Shown here: positions 6,925 to 16,930 of the stretch, in pieces | Position numbering within the stretch: the stretch's first letter is position 1 | Layout: each line of letters begins with the position of its first letter | Origin: an uncultured Prevotella sp. | GTDB lineage: Bacteria; Bacteroidota; Bacteroidia; Bacteroidales; Bacteroidaceae | Direction of reading: 5' to 3' | Length of the DNA: 64,000 nucleotides | Assembly (NCBI GenBank): GCA_900315545.1 | Contig: OMZM01000004.1 | Span: 1 to 64,000 of the forward strand | Made by a program: the position numbers and the translations under genes | Notes under the pieces: model-generated | Databases searched by the model: none | The model's input: the letters and a program-made list of their open reading frames with translations, nothing else | What the model was told of the DNA's origin: nothing

Positions 6925-7374
6925 TCAATTTTCGCCCATTTACTGTCGCGAGAGTGCCCTCGAAACCCGTTTTGAAAATCAGAGTGGCAAAATATGCTCA
7001 AAATTCGCGCTGCAACTGTAATTGCCTGACAGTCAGTTTGTTAGTTGCGAATGTAACGTTTGTGTGCAGGAAAAGTATATGTTAAAATTGTCAAAGAGCA
7101 TGTTTGAGATTGTCAAACAGTGTGTTTGAGGATGCCAAACATAGTGTTTGGGGGTGTAAGGCATTGTGTTTTGCAGGGCAATATAGGCGAAATAGGAGCC
7201 TCAAACATACTCTTTGACATTTTTAACAGTTGTGTTTGGGCTTGAAATTAACAGATTTTTACACATTCAGAGGTTAAATTTATTCTATTTGGAGAGTTTT
7301 TCCCTGTCAAAATTTTTCATCGTTTTTCGGTTCGGAAGAATAATCTGATGAGTTTGGCACAGTTTTTGCTGTAA
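6925..7374 (+). repeat. Dispersed intergenic element, copy A (CAAACA type)
   Basis: This is one of six related elements in the window. In this orientation it starts near ATAATCAATTTTCGCCC, has a conserved TTTACTGTCGCGAGA block, a central ladder and a right flank ending in GAGTTTGGCACAGTTTTTGC. In the ladder, units of the form CAAACA-n-TGTTTG recur every 22 bp (TGtCAAA/TGcCAAA boundaries near 7089, 7111, 7133, 7155), and the outer GTCAAAGAGCATGTTTGAG is mirrored by CTCAAACATACTCTTTGAC at 7200-7218. There is no open reading frame of note. It lies between the divergent radA and substrate-binding protein genes. Confidence 0.8.
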
Positions 7375-7472
7375 GAAAAATAACGTGCATCGAAGAATGC
7401 AGAAAATGATGCTTATATGGACTTATGATAATAAATAATGTAACGAAATGCCCGAAATAGAAAAAATAGCAT

Positions 7473-7481
7473 TAACTTTGC
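7473..7481 (+). promoter_or_regulatory. -7 promoter element deciding a start codon
   Basis: TAACTTTGC matches the TAnnTTTG consensus. It lies downstream of an in-frame ATG at 7448, so that ATG would not be in the transcript and the ATG at 7508 is the likely start of the next gene. Confidence 0.6.
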
Positions 7482-7507
7482 AGTCAATATTCGCTTACGG
7501 AAGGAAA

Positions 7508-8380
7508 ATGAAACATATATACAAACCATTATCAACCATGCTGTTGTCGCTGCTGCTGATAGCCTGCAACGGCAGCGAAACGGCTCCGGAAGCCGTCAGC
7601 CGCAAAAAAACACAGGCAGAAGACCTGAACACGATAAACGTGGCAGTCATGCCCACGCTCGACTGCCTGCCACTGTACGTAGCAGAAGCGTCAGACATGT
7701 TCAGCCGAAATGGACTGAGCGTAAACCTCATGACCTACACATCTCAGATGGACTGCGACACAGCCATACAGCGCGGATGGGCAGGTGTGTCTGTCAGCGA
7801 CAAGATTAGGGCAGACCGCATGGCTACCGCAGGAACCGAGCTGCAATATCTGTTTTTCACAGACACCTACTGGCAGCTCATTGCCAACAGCCGCAGCCGC
7901 ATACACGAGACATCGCAACTGTGCAACAAGATGGTAGCCATTACGCGCCACTCGGCAACCGACACCTATGCCACAATGCTCATAGGCAGGGCAAGGGCTA
8001 AGGCAGACATCTTCAAGGTGCAAGTGAACGACGTGTCAATACGCCTGAAGATGCTGCAAAACAATTCCGTCGATGCAGCAATGCTTACCGAGCCATACGC
8101 CACAATAGCACGCCGGAACGGACACAACGTGCTGGCAGACAGTCGTAACGACGGCTTACGATATGGCGTGTTCGTCGCTGCGGAACAGTTTTCGCGACAG
8201 GCGGCATACAGACAGAAACTCGACAAGATGAAGGAGATATATGACTTGGCATCTGACTCGGTAAGGAAATATGGCTACTTGCACTATAAAGACATACTCA
8301 GGGACAAGTACCGACTGACAGAAGGAAACATAAAAATGCTTGAGAAAGACCTCTGGCATAAGACAAACGACAAGAAATAG
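7508..8380 (+). CDS. ABC-type substrate-binding lipoprotein (NMT1/THI5-like)
   Basis: This 290-residue protein has a lipoprotein signal peptide (TMLLSLLLIAC, lipobox Cys about residue 20) and then a periplasmic-binding-protein fold. TINVAVMPTLDCLPLYVAEA starts the mature domain, in the style of NMT1/THI5 or SsuA proteins, and DAAMLTEPYATIARRNGHNV is the typical second-lobe hinge. Ligands of this class include pyrimidine precursors, aliphatic sulfonates and nitrate; the ligand here cannot be told. No permease or ATPase gene is adjacent, which is unusual. Four bases downstream a TPR protein begins, suggesting an operon whose partner is structural or regulatory rather than a transporter. Confidence 0.7.
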   Translation: MKHIYKPLSTMLLSLLLIACNGSETAPEAVSRKKTQAEDLNTINVAVMPTLDCLPLYVAEASDMFSRNGLSVNLMTYTSQMDCDTAIQRGWAGVSVSDKIRADRMATAGTELQYLFFTDTYWQLIANSRSRIHETSQLCNKMVAITRHSATDTYATMLIGRARAKADIFKVQVNDVSIRLKMLQNNSVDAAMLTEPYATIARRNGHNVLADSRNDGLRYGVFVAAEQFSRQAAYRQKLDKMKEIYDLASDSVRKYGYLHYKDILRDKYRLTEGNIKMLEKDLWHKTNDKK

Positions 8381-8384
8381 AACG

Positions 8385-10589
8385 ATGACTATGGAAGGAT
8401 ATGAGAACGGAAAGTTCCGCACGATATATAAGATGCTGACAAATGGCGAGCTCGGAACAGCCATGGCGGAATATGAAAAGGTGTCGGCAGACATGGTAAA
8501 CCCGCTGCTGCAAGAGCGTTTTCAGCAGATATGCAACGACTATCGGCTGATGCTCGACTTCCTGCTGCGCGGCTTCAGGGACACCGAGCGCGACCGGCTC
8601 TACAGTCAACTCATAGTACGCTTCGACCAGCTCGTTGCCGATACCGACATGAATATGCAGACCGAAAACAGCCAGATGTTTGCCAACATAAAGAAAAACC
8701 TTGCAGCCTTCAGCGCACAGCATGATGAAGTATACGGCAGGCTGGAGGCGTTTGTTACCGACATGGCAATGACGGAACTGGAAGAAGAAGCCATACAGGA
8801 CCTGAAACAAAAGGACCTGTACGAACGACACTATTCCTTCATGTCGAAACTGTTTGAGCATATCTGGCTCTCTTCACAGTGGAGCGACGACGACATGGCG
8901 GCTTACGAGAGGCTGCTGCTGTCGCCGACAATCGAACGCAATGACATTATGCTCATACTGAGTGCCGTTTTCCTTGCCAACTCGCAGTGTTTCGATGCGC
9001 GAAAGACACTGCTGATGGTCAACATTTCGGCAAAGGCAACAGACGAACACATACGCCAGCGTGCGCTGGTGGGATGGGCGCTGACACTCGACGAGCGCAT
9101 GTCGCTCTATCCGCAGCTGACCGACGCCATACGGGAATACTGCGGCAACGACGGCAACACACAGCAGCTGGTGGAACTGCAGAAGCAACTCTATTTCTGC
9201 CTGAATGCAGAACGCGACAACGAGGCTATACAGAAAGACATAATGCCCGACATCATAAAGAACAGCAACCTTAACATTACGCGTTTCGGTATAGAGGAAA
9301 AAGACGAAGACACACTGCAAAACATACTAAACCCTGAGGCTCAGGAAGAAGCCATCGACAAGGTGGAACAGAGTTTCCGCAAGATGGTGGAGATGCAGAA
9401 AGCAGGCTCTGACATTTATTTCGGCGGTTTTTCGCAGATGAAAAGGTTTTCCTTCTTCTTCCAGACGGCAAACTGGTTTGCACCGTTCGACGTAAATCAT
9501 CCTGCAATAAAGCATGTTACGGGCAGCGGAAAGCAGACAGCCTTCATCCAGGCACTGCTGAAAAGCGGACCGTTTTGCGACAGCGACAAATACTCATTCG
9601 TGCTCGCCATGTCGAACGTCTTTGACCGTTTGCCAGACAATATAAAGGAAATGATGAACGGCGAAAGCATGTTTGAGGTCTACAACGCAAGCCAGGATAC
9701 CGAGTCGCCGGTGTATATACGACGTATGTACTTGCAGGACCTGTACCGCTTCTTTAAACTTTATACCAACAAGCAGCTGCTGCACAATCCGTTCAACAGT
9801 CAGCATGGCAAGCGGGGGACGGCTCTCTTCATAGACCACAGTGTGTTCTGCGGAACGATAGCTGACGACCGCTATACGGAGATAGGGCAGTTTCTGCTGA
9901 GAAGGAACAACACGCGGGAAGCCTGGAGCATGATAGAACGTTTACGGGAAATACAGTCTGACAGTCTCTTGGAACTGCGTGCGCAGTGCCTTTACATGCA
10001 GGGAAAGGGCGAGGAAGCAGAAATGCTGTACAGAAAAGTTGTGGAGAAAAATCCCGACGATGCCAAAGCAATATCGGCACTGGCAAAGATAACATTTCAG
10101 ACAGGAAGATACGACGAGGCAGTGGAATACTATAAACACTTGCAGCAGCAGTATCCCGACAAGTTATCATACCAGCTGAACTACTGCGTTGCACTGTCGA
10201 AGACTCCACAAGTGGCTGAGTCGATAGAGACGCTGTACAGACTTTACTATGAAAACCCAGACAACCACAATGTGCTGCGGGTGCTGGCGTGGAACCTGTT
10301 GGTAGCCAAACGTACCGAACAGGCAGGCACAGAATATGAAAAACTGCTGCAAATAGGCGATCAAAAGGCAGAAGACTGGCTGAACGCAGGATATTACTAC
10401 CTGATAGTTCGCAACGTCGAGAAAGCAGTAGCCATGTTCAGACGCTACGTGGAAGAAAGCAAGTCTGCACAGGATGCACGACATCTGATAGGCAAGCAGA
10501 TAGCTGCCGATGCTGACGTTTTGCTTGAAAATGGTATCGACAAGATAGAGATGCAACTCATAGTCGACCTCGTTATGGAGTCGATGTAG
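8385..10589 (+). CDS. Large tetratricopeptide-repeat protein
   Basis: This 734-residue protein without a signal peptide is helical throughout. Clear TPR units occupy the C-terminal third, for example LRAQCLYMQGKGEEAEMLYR, ALAKITFQTGRYDEAVEYYK and the repeats that follow, and the N-terminal half has diverged helical repeats. No enzymatic motif is seen. TPR proteins are scaffolds, so a role in assembling a complex is the only inference possible. The ATG at 8385 is chosen because it is 4 bp after the preceding stop, with a second ATG at 8391; the frame also extends upstream inside the previous gene. It converges with the AddB-like gene 7 bp away. Confidence 0.65.
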   Translation: MTMEGYENGKFRTIYKMLTNGELGTAMAEYEKVSADMVNPLLQERFQQICNDYRLMLDFLLRGFRDTERDRLYSQLIVRFDQLVADTDMNMQTENSQMFANIKKNLAAFSAQHDEVYGRLEAFVTDMAMTELEEEAIQDLKQKDLYERHYSFMSKLFEHIWLSSQWSDDDMAAYERLLLSPTIERNDIMLILSAVFLANSQCFDARKTLLMVNISAKATDEHIRQRALVGWALTLDERMSLYPQLTDAIREYCGNDGNTQQLVELQKQLYFCLNAERDNEAIQKDIMPDIIKNSNLNITRFGIEEKDEDTLQNILNPEAQEEAIDKVEQSFRKMVEMQKAGSDIYFGGFSQMKRFSFFFQTANWFAPFDVNHPAIKHVTGSGKQTAFIQALLKSGPFCDSDKYSFVLAMSNVFDRLPDNIKEMMNGESMFEVYNASQDTESPVYIRRMYLQDLYRFFKLYTNKQLLHNPFNSQHGKRGTALFIDHSVFCGTIADDRYTEIGQFLLRRNNTREAWSMIERLREIQSDSLLELRAQCLYMQGKGEEAEMLYRKVVEKNPDDAKAISALAKITFQTGRYDEAVEYYKHLQQQYPDKLSYQLNYCVALSKTPQVAESIETLYRLYYENPDNHNVLRVLAWNLLVAKRTEQAGTEYEKLLQIGDQKAEDWLNAGYYYLIVRNVEKAVAMFRRYVEESKSAQDARHLIGKQIAADADVLLENGIDKIEMQLIVDLVMESM

Positions 10590-10596
10590 CGCAAGT

Positions 10597-13464
10597 CTAT
10601 ATCTTGCATATATCGAAATAAGGACAGATCATGCACCTTGACGGTTTCGATGTAGGCTTAAACGGCTTGTCCTTGTCGAAGATGTCGGCAATGGTATTAT
10701 CTATGTAAGTCATAAATTCATCCTCATATTCTTTAATATCTTTGATTTCGTCTTTCCCAAACTTCAGTGTCGGGTCGTAATTGCTGCTCGACGAACGCTG
10801 AATGAAGAGTAGGGCAGGGCTTACAGGCAGGTCGTTGGCATTGTATTTCTCAGAGTTTCTGACTATTGACGCATACAGCATGGTTTGCAGGAAATAGTCG
10901 CTGTGCTTCTCAATGTTGTCGTCGACGAACACATCTTCTACGCTGTTTATTCTCTCAGGCACGGAATGACCGGTTTTATAGTCAATAACGCGAATTCTGT
11001 TGCCATCATCCGGCGTGCTGATCATGTCCAGCCGGTCAATCTTACCACATAGACTGAGGTTAATCTTTTCGCCCTTCGCACTGTCAAAACTGTAATCTTT
11101 CTGCACCTCTTTTTCCAGTCCTATGATGCAGAAAGGAGCCAGTTTTAAGTCATTGCGAAGCAGTTGCACCAGATAGTTGGTTATCACTTCCCTGTTGATA
11201 AGTTGCAGTCCGTTGTATTCCGGTATCTGTTTGTCATTCTCGTTAAGTTTGAACAGTTCCCGCTTGAATGCACTGTCGACAGCCATGACAATCCTCTCCT
11301 TATGCTTGATGAGATACTCTATCTGTTGCTTTTCTATCGTCCCGTTTTCACTCTTGATAGAGTTGTATAGGATTTCTGCAGCATAGTGGAATATGTTTCC
11401 AAACATTCGGTTGTCAATGCTGTCCTCATCATACTCGTCAAGTTCCCTTATACGTGCCAGTTTGCTGTAGAAAAAACGCTTCTGACAGCGCAGGTAGCAG
11501 TTGATGTCGGTAGGGTATATGCGCTTCAGGCTATTCAGTTTGCTGACGACAGTATCGTCTTTGGCTATCTCGCGGTTGGTTGACGAAACAGGAGAAAGCT
11601 CTGTCTTGATGTTCTTTCTGGTAATGTCGTGATTCGATTCCACCATCATTTGCAGCATGAATCGGCTCATCTCGTTCATGTGTCCAGACTCGGTAGAGTT
11701 GTTGTAGATAATGGTTATATCCTTCGCCCTTTGTATCAGACGATAGAAATAATAAGCATATATTGCAACTTTGTTGTCGATTGTAGTAAGTTCAAACGAC
11801 TTCTTGACAGAATACGGAATAAAGCTGTTGTCGTGAAGTGATTTCGGCAGTTTGCCCTCGTTGCATGAAAGAATGAGCAGATGCTCAAAGTCGAGGTTGC
11901 GAGTTTCGAGCACTCCCATGATCTGCACACCCTTTATTGGCTCTCCATGAAAAGGAATGGATGTTGAAGATATAATCTGCTGCAACAGTCTCTGGTATGT
12001 GTTGTTGTCTACAACGAGGTCGTTGTCGGCAATAAGAGTATACAGTCTGTTTAGCAGGGTATATGTCCTGAACACCGACTCCTGAAAGAACGCATCGTCG
12101 GGAAGCATCTCTTTGCCGCGAGTGGCTATCTTTTCTACAATCTTTATAAGCCATTCCGTCATCGAGAGATTATAGTTGTCAGTGTCGATGTCGCCGAACA
12201 GAATGCTCAGCGACTCATTCTCGCACAGTTCAGCCTTATTCGGGAAATAGCGTTTCTTAGTGTTTAAGTCATCGTAGAGTTGCTTTGCATCCTCAGAAAC
12301 AAGACTTATGTATGAATGGCGGAGTATGTTGTTGACGTGTTTTAGCCTATACTTGTCAGTGTTTTTCACCTTTCCCACTGTTTGCAATTTTATCAACAGG
12401 CTTATGAAAGATGCTATAGGTGTCTGATTTAGAGGGTATCCTGATGTGATGTTTATTTCTTTTGCTTTATCCGGCAGGCAGTGTGTGATAGTTTGCAGCA
12501 GTCCCTCGTTGCACAAGACAATAGCCGTTTTGCGTCCGGCATCAATGCGTTCATCGGTAAGCCATTGTGCAACATATCTTCCCTGAGCGTTCTCAGTGGG
12601 CGAACTTATGTAGGTTATGTTTTTCGGAGCATTGAAATTACTGTAGATATTGTCGTCGTTTGAGTCCAGTTCGTTAGTAAACGACTGCATGTTTTGGTTG
12701 ATAAATCGTCCTGCCTCATGCTGCGAATTGCAGTAATAATAGTCAAAATCCCAGTAAAACTTGGCACAATCGTCGTGTTGCAGGCGTGAAAAAAGCATCT
12801 TTTCGCTTTTCTGCAATAAGTTGAAACCAACAAAAAGATACAGCTTGTTCTTGAGTTTCATGTCTTTCTTGTTGACAACTTCGCGATAGAGTGCACCCTC
12901 GTATGTCAGGTTTTGCTTGTTAAGACGGTTGTTGAAGTCAACATATACATCGTAAAGACAGTTCCAAAGTCTGAGAAAACGCTCGCGCAACTTGCTGTTG
13001 TGGTCGTCGGTAAACTGGCTGAAAAACTGTTTCAGGGTTTCTTTCTGTTCATCGCTGAGATAGTCGATGCTGTCAAATTCATGCAGGTTGGCGACGTTGT
13101 TGAAAATCATTCTGGCATCTGCCATGTTCTTGTCTATGTCGTCGAAGTCGGACAAAAGCAGTTGACCCCAGCCGTAGAACTCATCAAGCGTTTCGTTGCT
13201 TTTGGTAATTTCTACGTAGCTGTGGTACAGTTCGCATATCAGTTTTATCTCATCGGGTATGACGTAGTCCGACATTGAGTGCAGCAGCTCGTTTATTGTA
13301 ATGTATGACGGACTCCAAATCGGCTTGTCAGATATATCTGCAAAAGCCTGATTTAGGAAGAGAGCAGCCCTCTTGTTAGGGAATACGACAGTTATGTCTG
13401 ATAGGTTTGTGCCATATTTCTCAAGTATATCGTTGGCTACATATTTTATAAATGTATTTTCCAT
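10597..13464 (-). CDS. AddB-like PD-(D/E)XK nuclease subunit
   Basis: The 955-residue protein has an inactivated-helicase-like N-terminal half (DITVVFPNKRAALFLNQAF, DISKPIWSPSYITINELL region) and a C-terminal RecB-family nuclease domain with the motif RVIDYKTG. Cysteines at CYLRCQKRFFY and the terminal CMICPYFDIC give the C plus C-x2-C-x5-C pattern that binds a 4Fe-4S cluster in AddB. Together with the adjacent AddA-like helicase it should form a double-strand-break resection enzyme. It is shorter than Bacillus AddB (about 1,160 residues), as is usual in Bacteroidota. It lies 25 bp downstream of its partner in the same operon. Confidence 0.8.
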   Translation of the reverse strand: MENTFIKYVANDILEKYGTNLSDITVVFPNKRAALFLNQAFADISDKPIWSPSYITINELLHSMSDYVIPDEIKLICELYHSYVEITKSNETLDEFYGWGQLLLSDFDDIDKNMADARMIFNNVANLHEFDSIDYLSDEQKETLKQFFSQFTDDHNSKLRERFLRLWNCLYDVYVDFNNRLNKQNLTYEGALYREVVNKKDMKLKNKLYLFVGFNLLQKSEKMLFSRLQHDDCAKFYWDFDYYYCNSQHEAGRFINQNMQSFTNELDSNDDNIYSNFNAPKNITYISSPTENAQGRYVAQWLTDERIDAGRKTAIVLCNEGLLQTITHCLPDKAKEINITSGYPLNQTPIASFISLLIKLQTVGKVKNTDKYRLKHVNNILRHSYISLVSEDAKQLYDDLNTKKRYFPNKAELCENESLSILFGDIDTDNYNLSMTEWLIKIVEKIATRGKEMLPDDAFFQESVFRTYTLLNRLYTLIADNDLVVDNNTYQRLLQQIISSTSIPFHGEPIKGVQIMGVLETRNLDFEHLLILSCNEGKLPKSLHDNSFIPYSVKKSFELTTIDNKVAIYAYYFYRLIQRAKDITIIYNNSTESGHMNEMSRFMLQMMVESNHDITRKNIKTELSPVSSTNREIAKDDTVVSKLNSLKRIYPTDINCYLRCQKRFFYSKLARIRELDEYDEDSIDNRMFGNIFHYAAEILYNSIKSENGTIEKQQIEYLIKHKERIVMAVDSAFKRELFKLNENDKQIPEYNGLQLINREVITNYLVQLLRNDLKLAPFCIIGLEKEVQKDYSFDSAKGEKINLSLCGKIDRLDMISTPDDGNRIRVIDYKTGHSVPERINSVEDVFVDDNIEKHSDYFLQTMLYASIVRNSEKYNANDLPVSPALLFIQRSSSSNYDPTLKFGKDEIKDIKEYEDEFMTYIDNTIADIFDKDKPFKPTSKPSRCMICPYFDICKI

Positions 13465-13489
13465 GTTATGTTTCTGTTTAGATGTTTCT

Positions 13490-16400
13490 TTACGGTTTCA
13501 CTTCCTCTATGCGTTGCTGATATACGTACCAGATGTATCCCTCGATGTCGGAATGTCCCATTTGCGTCAGCAGCCCCATGTAGTTTCTCACTTGCTCCTG
13601 ATATTTGCTGTTTGGTTTGCCGAACTTATAGTCTACGACGATTATCTTTTCCCCTTTCCTTATCACTCGGTCGGGACGGTATTCTGTCATCTTTCCGTCA
13701 TCGTCCCTTGTTATAATTGTTTGTTCAGCGAATACTTTGCAATCGTCAGTAAACCAACTCTTTATAGTGCTATGGCTGAAACTTTTTCTAAGTATATTCT
13801 CTATCTGTCGAGCAGATATTGTAGTCGCTGAAAGAATACCGTCGTTCTCGTATTTCCTCAGTACGTTCTCTATGTCGCTGATGCTATAGATTTCCGCCAG
13901 CATGTTGTGTAGAATTGTGCCCGTTTCGATGTATTTATTCTTGTCTTCGCTTACAAATCGCCTGCTCGCGTTGCTCTCCTTATACGATGTTCTGTTGCTG
14001 TAGCTTTCCATGTTCAGGCTCTCACTGATGCTGCCTTTTATAAAAACATTCTTGCTGTCGTTCTCCTTTTTATGGTGTTCGATAGCCTTTTCGCCCCAAG
14101 AGAACGTTGTAGTTTCTTCTTCCTCGATGTATGAAGCATCGTCGAACATTCCGTTTATGTTTTGCAACACGCTCTCCAGCAATTTGCTTCTGCCAGTTGT
14201 CTTGCCTTTCTGACCTATCACGTTGAGAGTCTTGCCTGCTCTTGTAAAGGCAACATACAGCAGGTTGAGATTATCGATGATGTTCTGCAAGTGCTCGCTG
14301 TTGTAGCTTTCGGCATATACGCTGCCCTTCATTTGCTTTTCATAGAGCGAAATAGGAATGATAGGCAGTCTTGCGAAAGGTTGCACATCGGTCTTACACC
14401 ACAGTGTTTCGCCTCTTTTTTCTGTCTCCCAGTCGCAGAAAGGCAGTATGACGTGGTTGTACTCCAGTCCCTTGCTGCGGTGTATTGTCAGCAGATGCAC
14501 GCCGTTGGCTTCATCTATCTGTATGGCGTTTTTGTATAGAGATTCGTTCCATGTCTTTATGAAAGAGTCTATGTCGGATATGTTGTCTGCCAGATATTCT
14601 TGCAGTTCGTCGAAGAATGCGCAGATGTAAGCCCCCTGTCCGTCTACCGTATGCATGTCGAATACCTTATATATATACTCTGCCATTTCGTACAGCGGCA
14701 TGTTCCTTATCTCGTCTATATTGTCTGTAAATTCCTTTGGCAGCATTTCGTCGATGTTTTCGCTCCATCCGATGATGTTGCTTTCGTCTATTTTCCGTCC
14801 GAGAATGGTCTTCTGGTATGTCTTTGCGATATTTACTTTCGTCAGGTAGTCGTCTGAATGGCTTATGTAGTGCAGTATGTCGATGATGAGTTTCACTGTT
14901 GGCGACGAGCTTATGTGGAAAGCCTCGTCAGAGACTATTGGCACTTCAGGCATGCATGCCATCATGTATTCGGCTATCTGTGCTATCTGTGCATTGTATC
15001 GTGTCAGTATTGCTATGTCGTCAGGCGATGCACCTGCCTCCAGCAGTTCCGACACGAGGCTGACAATCCTGTCGAGAGTAGTCTGCTGATAGTCTGTCTT
15101 GCTTAGCAGTTCGATGCCTACGTATCCGCTTTTGCTTTCTCGGTTAGCCTTTATTTTCTTCAGTTCTGCCTGCGGGTAAGCCTCTTTTATGAGTTCAGCA
15201 TTATTGTTTCCGTCGTGTTTCAGTTGCTGAAATTCGGTTTCGGCAGCGTGCTCAAAGAACACATTGTTAAACTCTACGACTCTCTTGTCTGAGCGGAAGT
15301 TGACGTCGAGCGGAGTTATCTCCACTTCATCCTTATAGTATGGGAACTCATCCTTTATGTTGTTCAGCAGTTGCCAGTCGCCGTCTCGCCATCGATATAT
15401 GCTCTGTTTCACGTCGCCCACTATGAGGTTTGAAGAGTGGCTGTGGCTCATGCACTCGTTGAGCAGCACCTTGAAGTTTTTCCATTGCACGGAGCTTGTG
15501 TCCTGAAACTCGTCTATCATGATGTGTTCCATGCGTGTGCCGATTTTCTCGAATATAAACGGCGAGTCGCTGTTGTCTATCAGTTTGTTGAGCAAATCCT
15601 GTGTGTCGCTCAGCAGAAAGCGTCCGGCATCATGGTTAGACTCTCTCACTTCGCGCTCGATATATTCCAGCAGTCGCAGTTCAGCGAGATGATTCAGAGT
15701 CATCGTTGCCGACATTGCCAGCCGTGCCAGTTTCTGCCTTTCCTTCTCGGTGTCGGCAAGTAGTGGTTGCAGGGTAGTGTCTACCAGTTTCATTATGGTG
15801 TCATATTGCTTGTTGCTCTTTGCCACCCATTTTTCTGCGTCGTTGATGTGGTTTTCCACTTTGTTGCCCGTGCCGAGCACAGTATCGTCGAATGTTCCCT
15901 CACGCAGCTTGTTGAAGTAGCTCCAGATGCCTCTCTGCTTGCCGCTGAGGCAGTCTTCCTGAAGTCCGTTTTCTTCCAGTATTTTGAAAAACTCGTTGCC
16001 TCTGCGTGTCATTTTCTCCTTTGCCTGAAGCGAGATGTCGTACAGTTGCCTTCTGTATTCGTCGAATTCGTCTTCGTTGTGGAAGGCAAGGCTCAGGCTC
16101 TTGGCGTTGGCTTTGTAGACCTGCTTGAATATGTTTTCGCCGAATTTCTTTATAGAACGTATCACGTTCCAGCTCTTGTCTTCGCTTATTTTCTCGGAAA
16201 TGAACTTTATAATCCATATCAGCAACTTGTCGTTCTGCTTCAGTTCGTCTATCATTGAGTCGACGGCAGCCTGCTCTATCTGCCTGTCGTTCAGCTCAAT
16301 ACGCAGGTTTGCCGACAACTGCAGCTCGTGTGCGAGGTTGCGGAATATGCGTTGGAAAAACGAGTCGATGGTCTCTATGCGGAAATAGTGATAGTTGTGC

Positions 16401-16702
16401 AGCAGCAGGTGCAGCGCCTGTCCGGCTCTTTCCCTTATCTGCACGTCAGACAGGCTCACCTCCTGCCTGATGGTATCGAGGTAGCTTTCAGAGTCGGGCA
16501 GTGCATTGGCTATGCCGTACAGATGGGTCAGAATGCGCTGTTTCATCTCTTCGGTAGCCTTGTTGGTAAACGTAACAGCCAAGATGTTGCGATAGTTTTC
16601 CGGATTTCGTAGCACAATCTTTATGTATTCAACAGCCAGACGGTAGGTCTTTCCGCTGCCGGCACTCGCCTTATACACTGATAGTCTTTTCTTGTCGTTC
16701 AT
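13490..16702 (-). CDS. AddA-like UvrD/Rep helicase with nuclease domain
   Basis: The 1,070-residue protein shows the full superfamily 1A helicase set: Walker A YKASAGSGKTYR at residues 8-19, VTFTNKATEEMKQRI, Walker B IMIDEFQDTSS, VGDVKQSIYRWRDGD, TIHRSKGLEYNHV and LYVAFTRA. The C-terminus adds a RecB-type nuclease motif, VVDYKFGKPNSKYQEQV. With the AddB-like partner it would unwind and resect DNA ends for recombination. The frame is open to 16891, but a minus-strand TATTTTTG element at 16768-16775 implies transcription begins near 16760, so the ATG at 16702 is preferred. One intergenic repeat element lies upstream. Confidence 0.85.
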   Translation of the reverse strand: MNDKKRLSVYKASAGSGKTYRLAVEYIKIVLRNPENYRNILAVTFTNKATEEMKQRILTHLYGIANALPDSESYLDTIRQEVSLSDVQIRERAGQALHLLLHNYHYFRIETIDSFFQRIFRNLAHELQLSANLRIELNDRQIEQAAVDSMIDELKQNDKLLIWIIKFISEKISEDKSWNVIRSIKKFGENIFKQVYKANAKSLSLAFHNEDEFDEYRRQLYDISLQAKEKMTRRGNEFFKILEENGLQEDCLSGKQRGIWSYFNKLREGTFDDTVLGTGNKVENHINDAEKWVAKSNKQYDTIMKLVDTTLQPLLADTEKERQKLARLAMSATMTLNHLAELRLLEYIEREVRESNHDAGRFLLSDTQDLLNKLIDNSDSPFIFEKIGTRMEHIMIDEFQDTSSVQWKNFKVLLNECMSHSHSSNLIVGDVKQSIYRWRDGDWQLLNNIKDEFPYYKDEVEITPLDVNFRSDKRVVEFNNVFFEHAAETEFQQLKHDGNNNAELIKEAYPQAELKKIKANRESKSGYVGIELLSKTDYQQTTLDRIVSLVSELLEAGASPDDIAILTRYNAQIAQIAEYMMACMPEVPIVSDEAFHISSSPTVKLIIDILHYISHSDDYLTKVNIAKTYQKTILGRKIDESNIIGWSENIDEMLPKEFTDNIDEIRNMPLYEMAEYIYKVFDMHTVDGQGAYICAFFDELQEYLADNISDIDSFIKTWNESLYKNAIQIDEANGVHLLTIHRSKGLEYNHVILPFCDWETEKRGETLWCKTDVQPFARLPIIPISLYEKQMKGSVYAESYNSEHLQNIIDNLNLLYVAFTRAGKTLNVIGQKGKTTGRSKLLESVLQNINGMFDDASYIEEEETTTFSWGEKAIEHHKKENDSKNVFIKGSISESLNMESYSNRTSYKESNASRRFVSEDKNKYIETGTILHNMLAEIYSISDIENVLRKYENDGILSATTISARQIENILRKSFSHSTIKSWFTDDCKVFAEQTIITRDDDGKMTEYRPDRVIRKGEKIIVVDYKFGKPNSKYQEQVRNYMGLLTQMGHSDIEGYIWYVYQQRIEEVKP

Positions 16703-16767
16703 CTTTTTTCTCGTGTCAGGTAATGATTTCGGTTTTGCGTAGATACTGTGCGCAATACTTTCCACTG

Positions 16768-16775
16768 CAAAAATA
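16768..16775 (-). promoter_or_regulatory. -7 element of the addAB-like operon
   Basis: TATTTTTG on the minus strand, about 65 bp before the ATG at 16702, rules out the longer upstream reading frame. Confidence 0.5.
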
Positions 16776-16930
16776 AGAAAAAAACTTGTAATACGAAAGA
16801 TAATTTGCATGTCATCTTTATGTCGGCGCAATAATAAATTCAGTTTCGGTTTCAGAATTCGGATTTTCCAACGAATTATTATGCCGTGCACGGTGTTACT
16901 GTCTGCGCGAAAAAGTTAATTCCATGACCT

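Noticed and set aside
6925-7374. Intergenic elements as MITEs
   Set aside because: The outer ends of the copies are not inverted repeats of each other and no target duplications are visible. The palindromes are internal.
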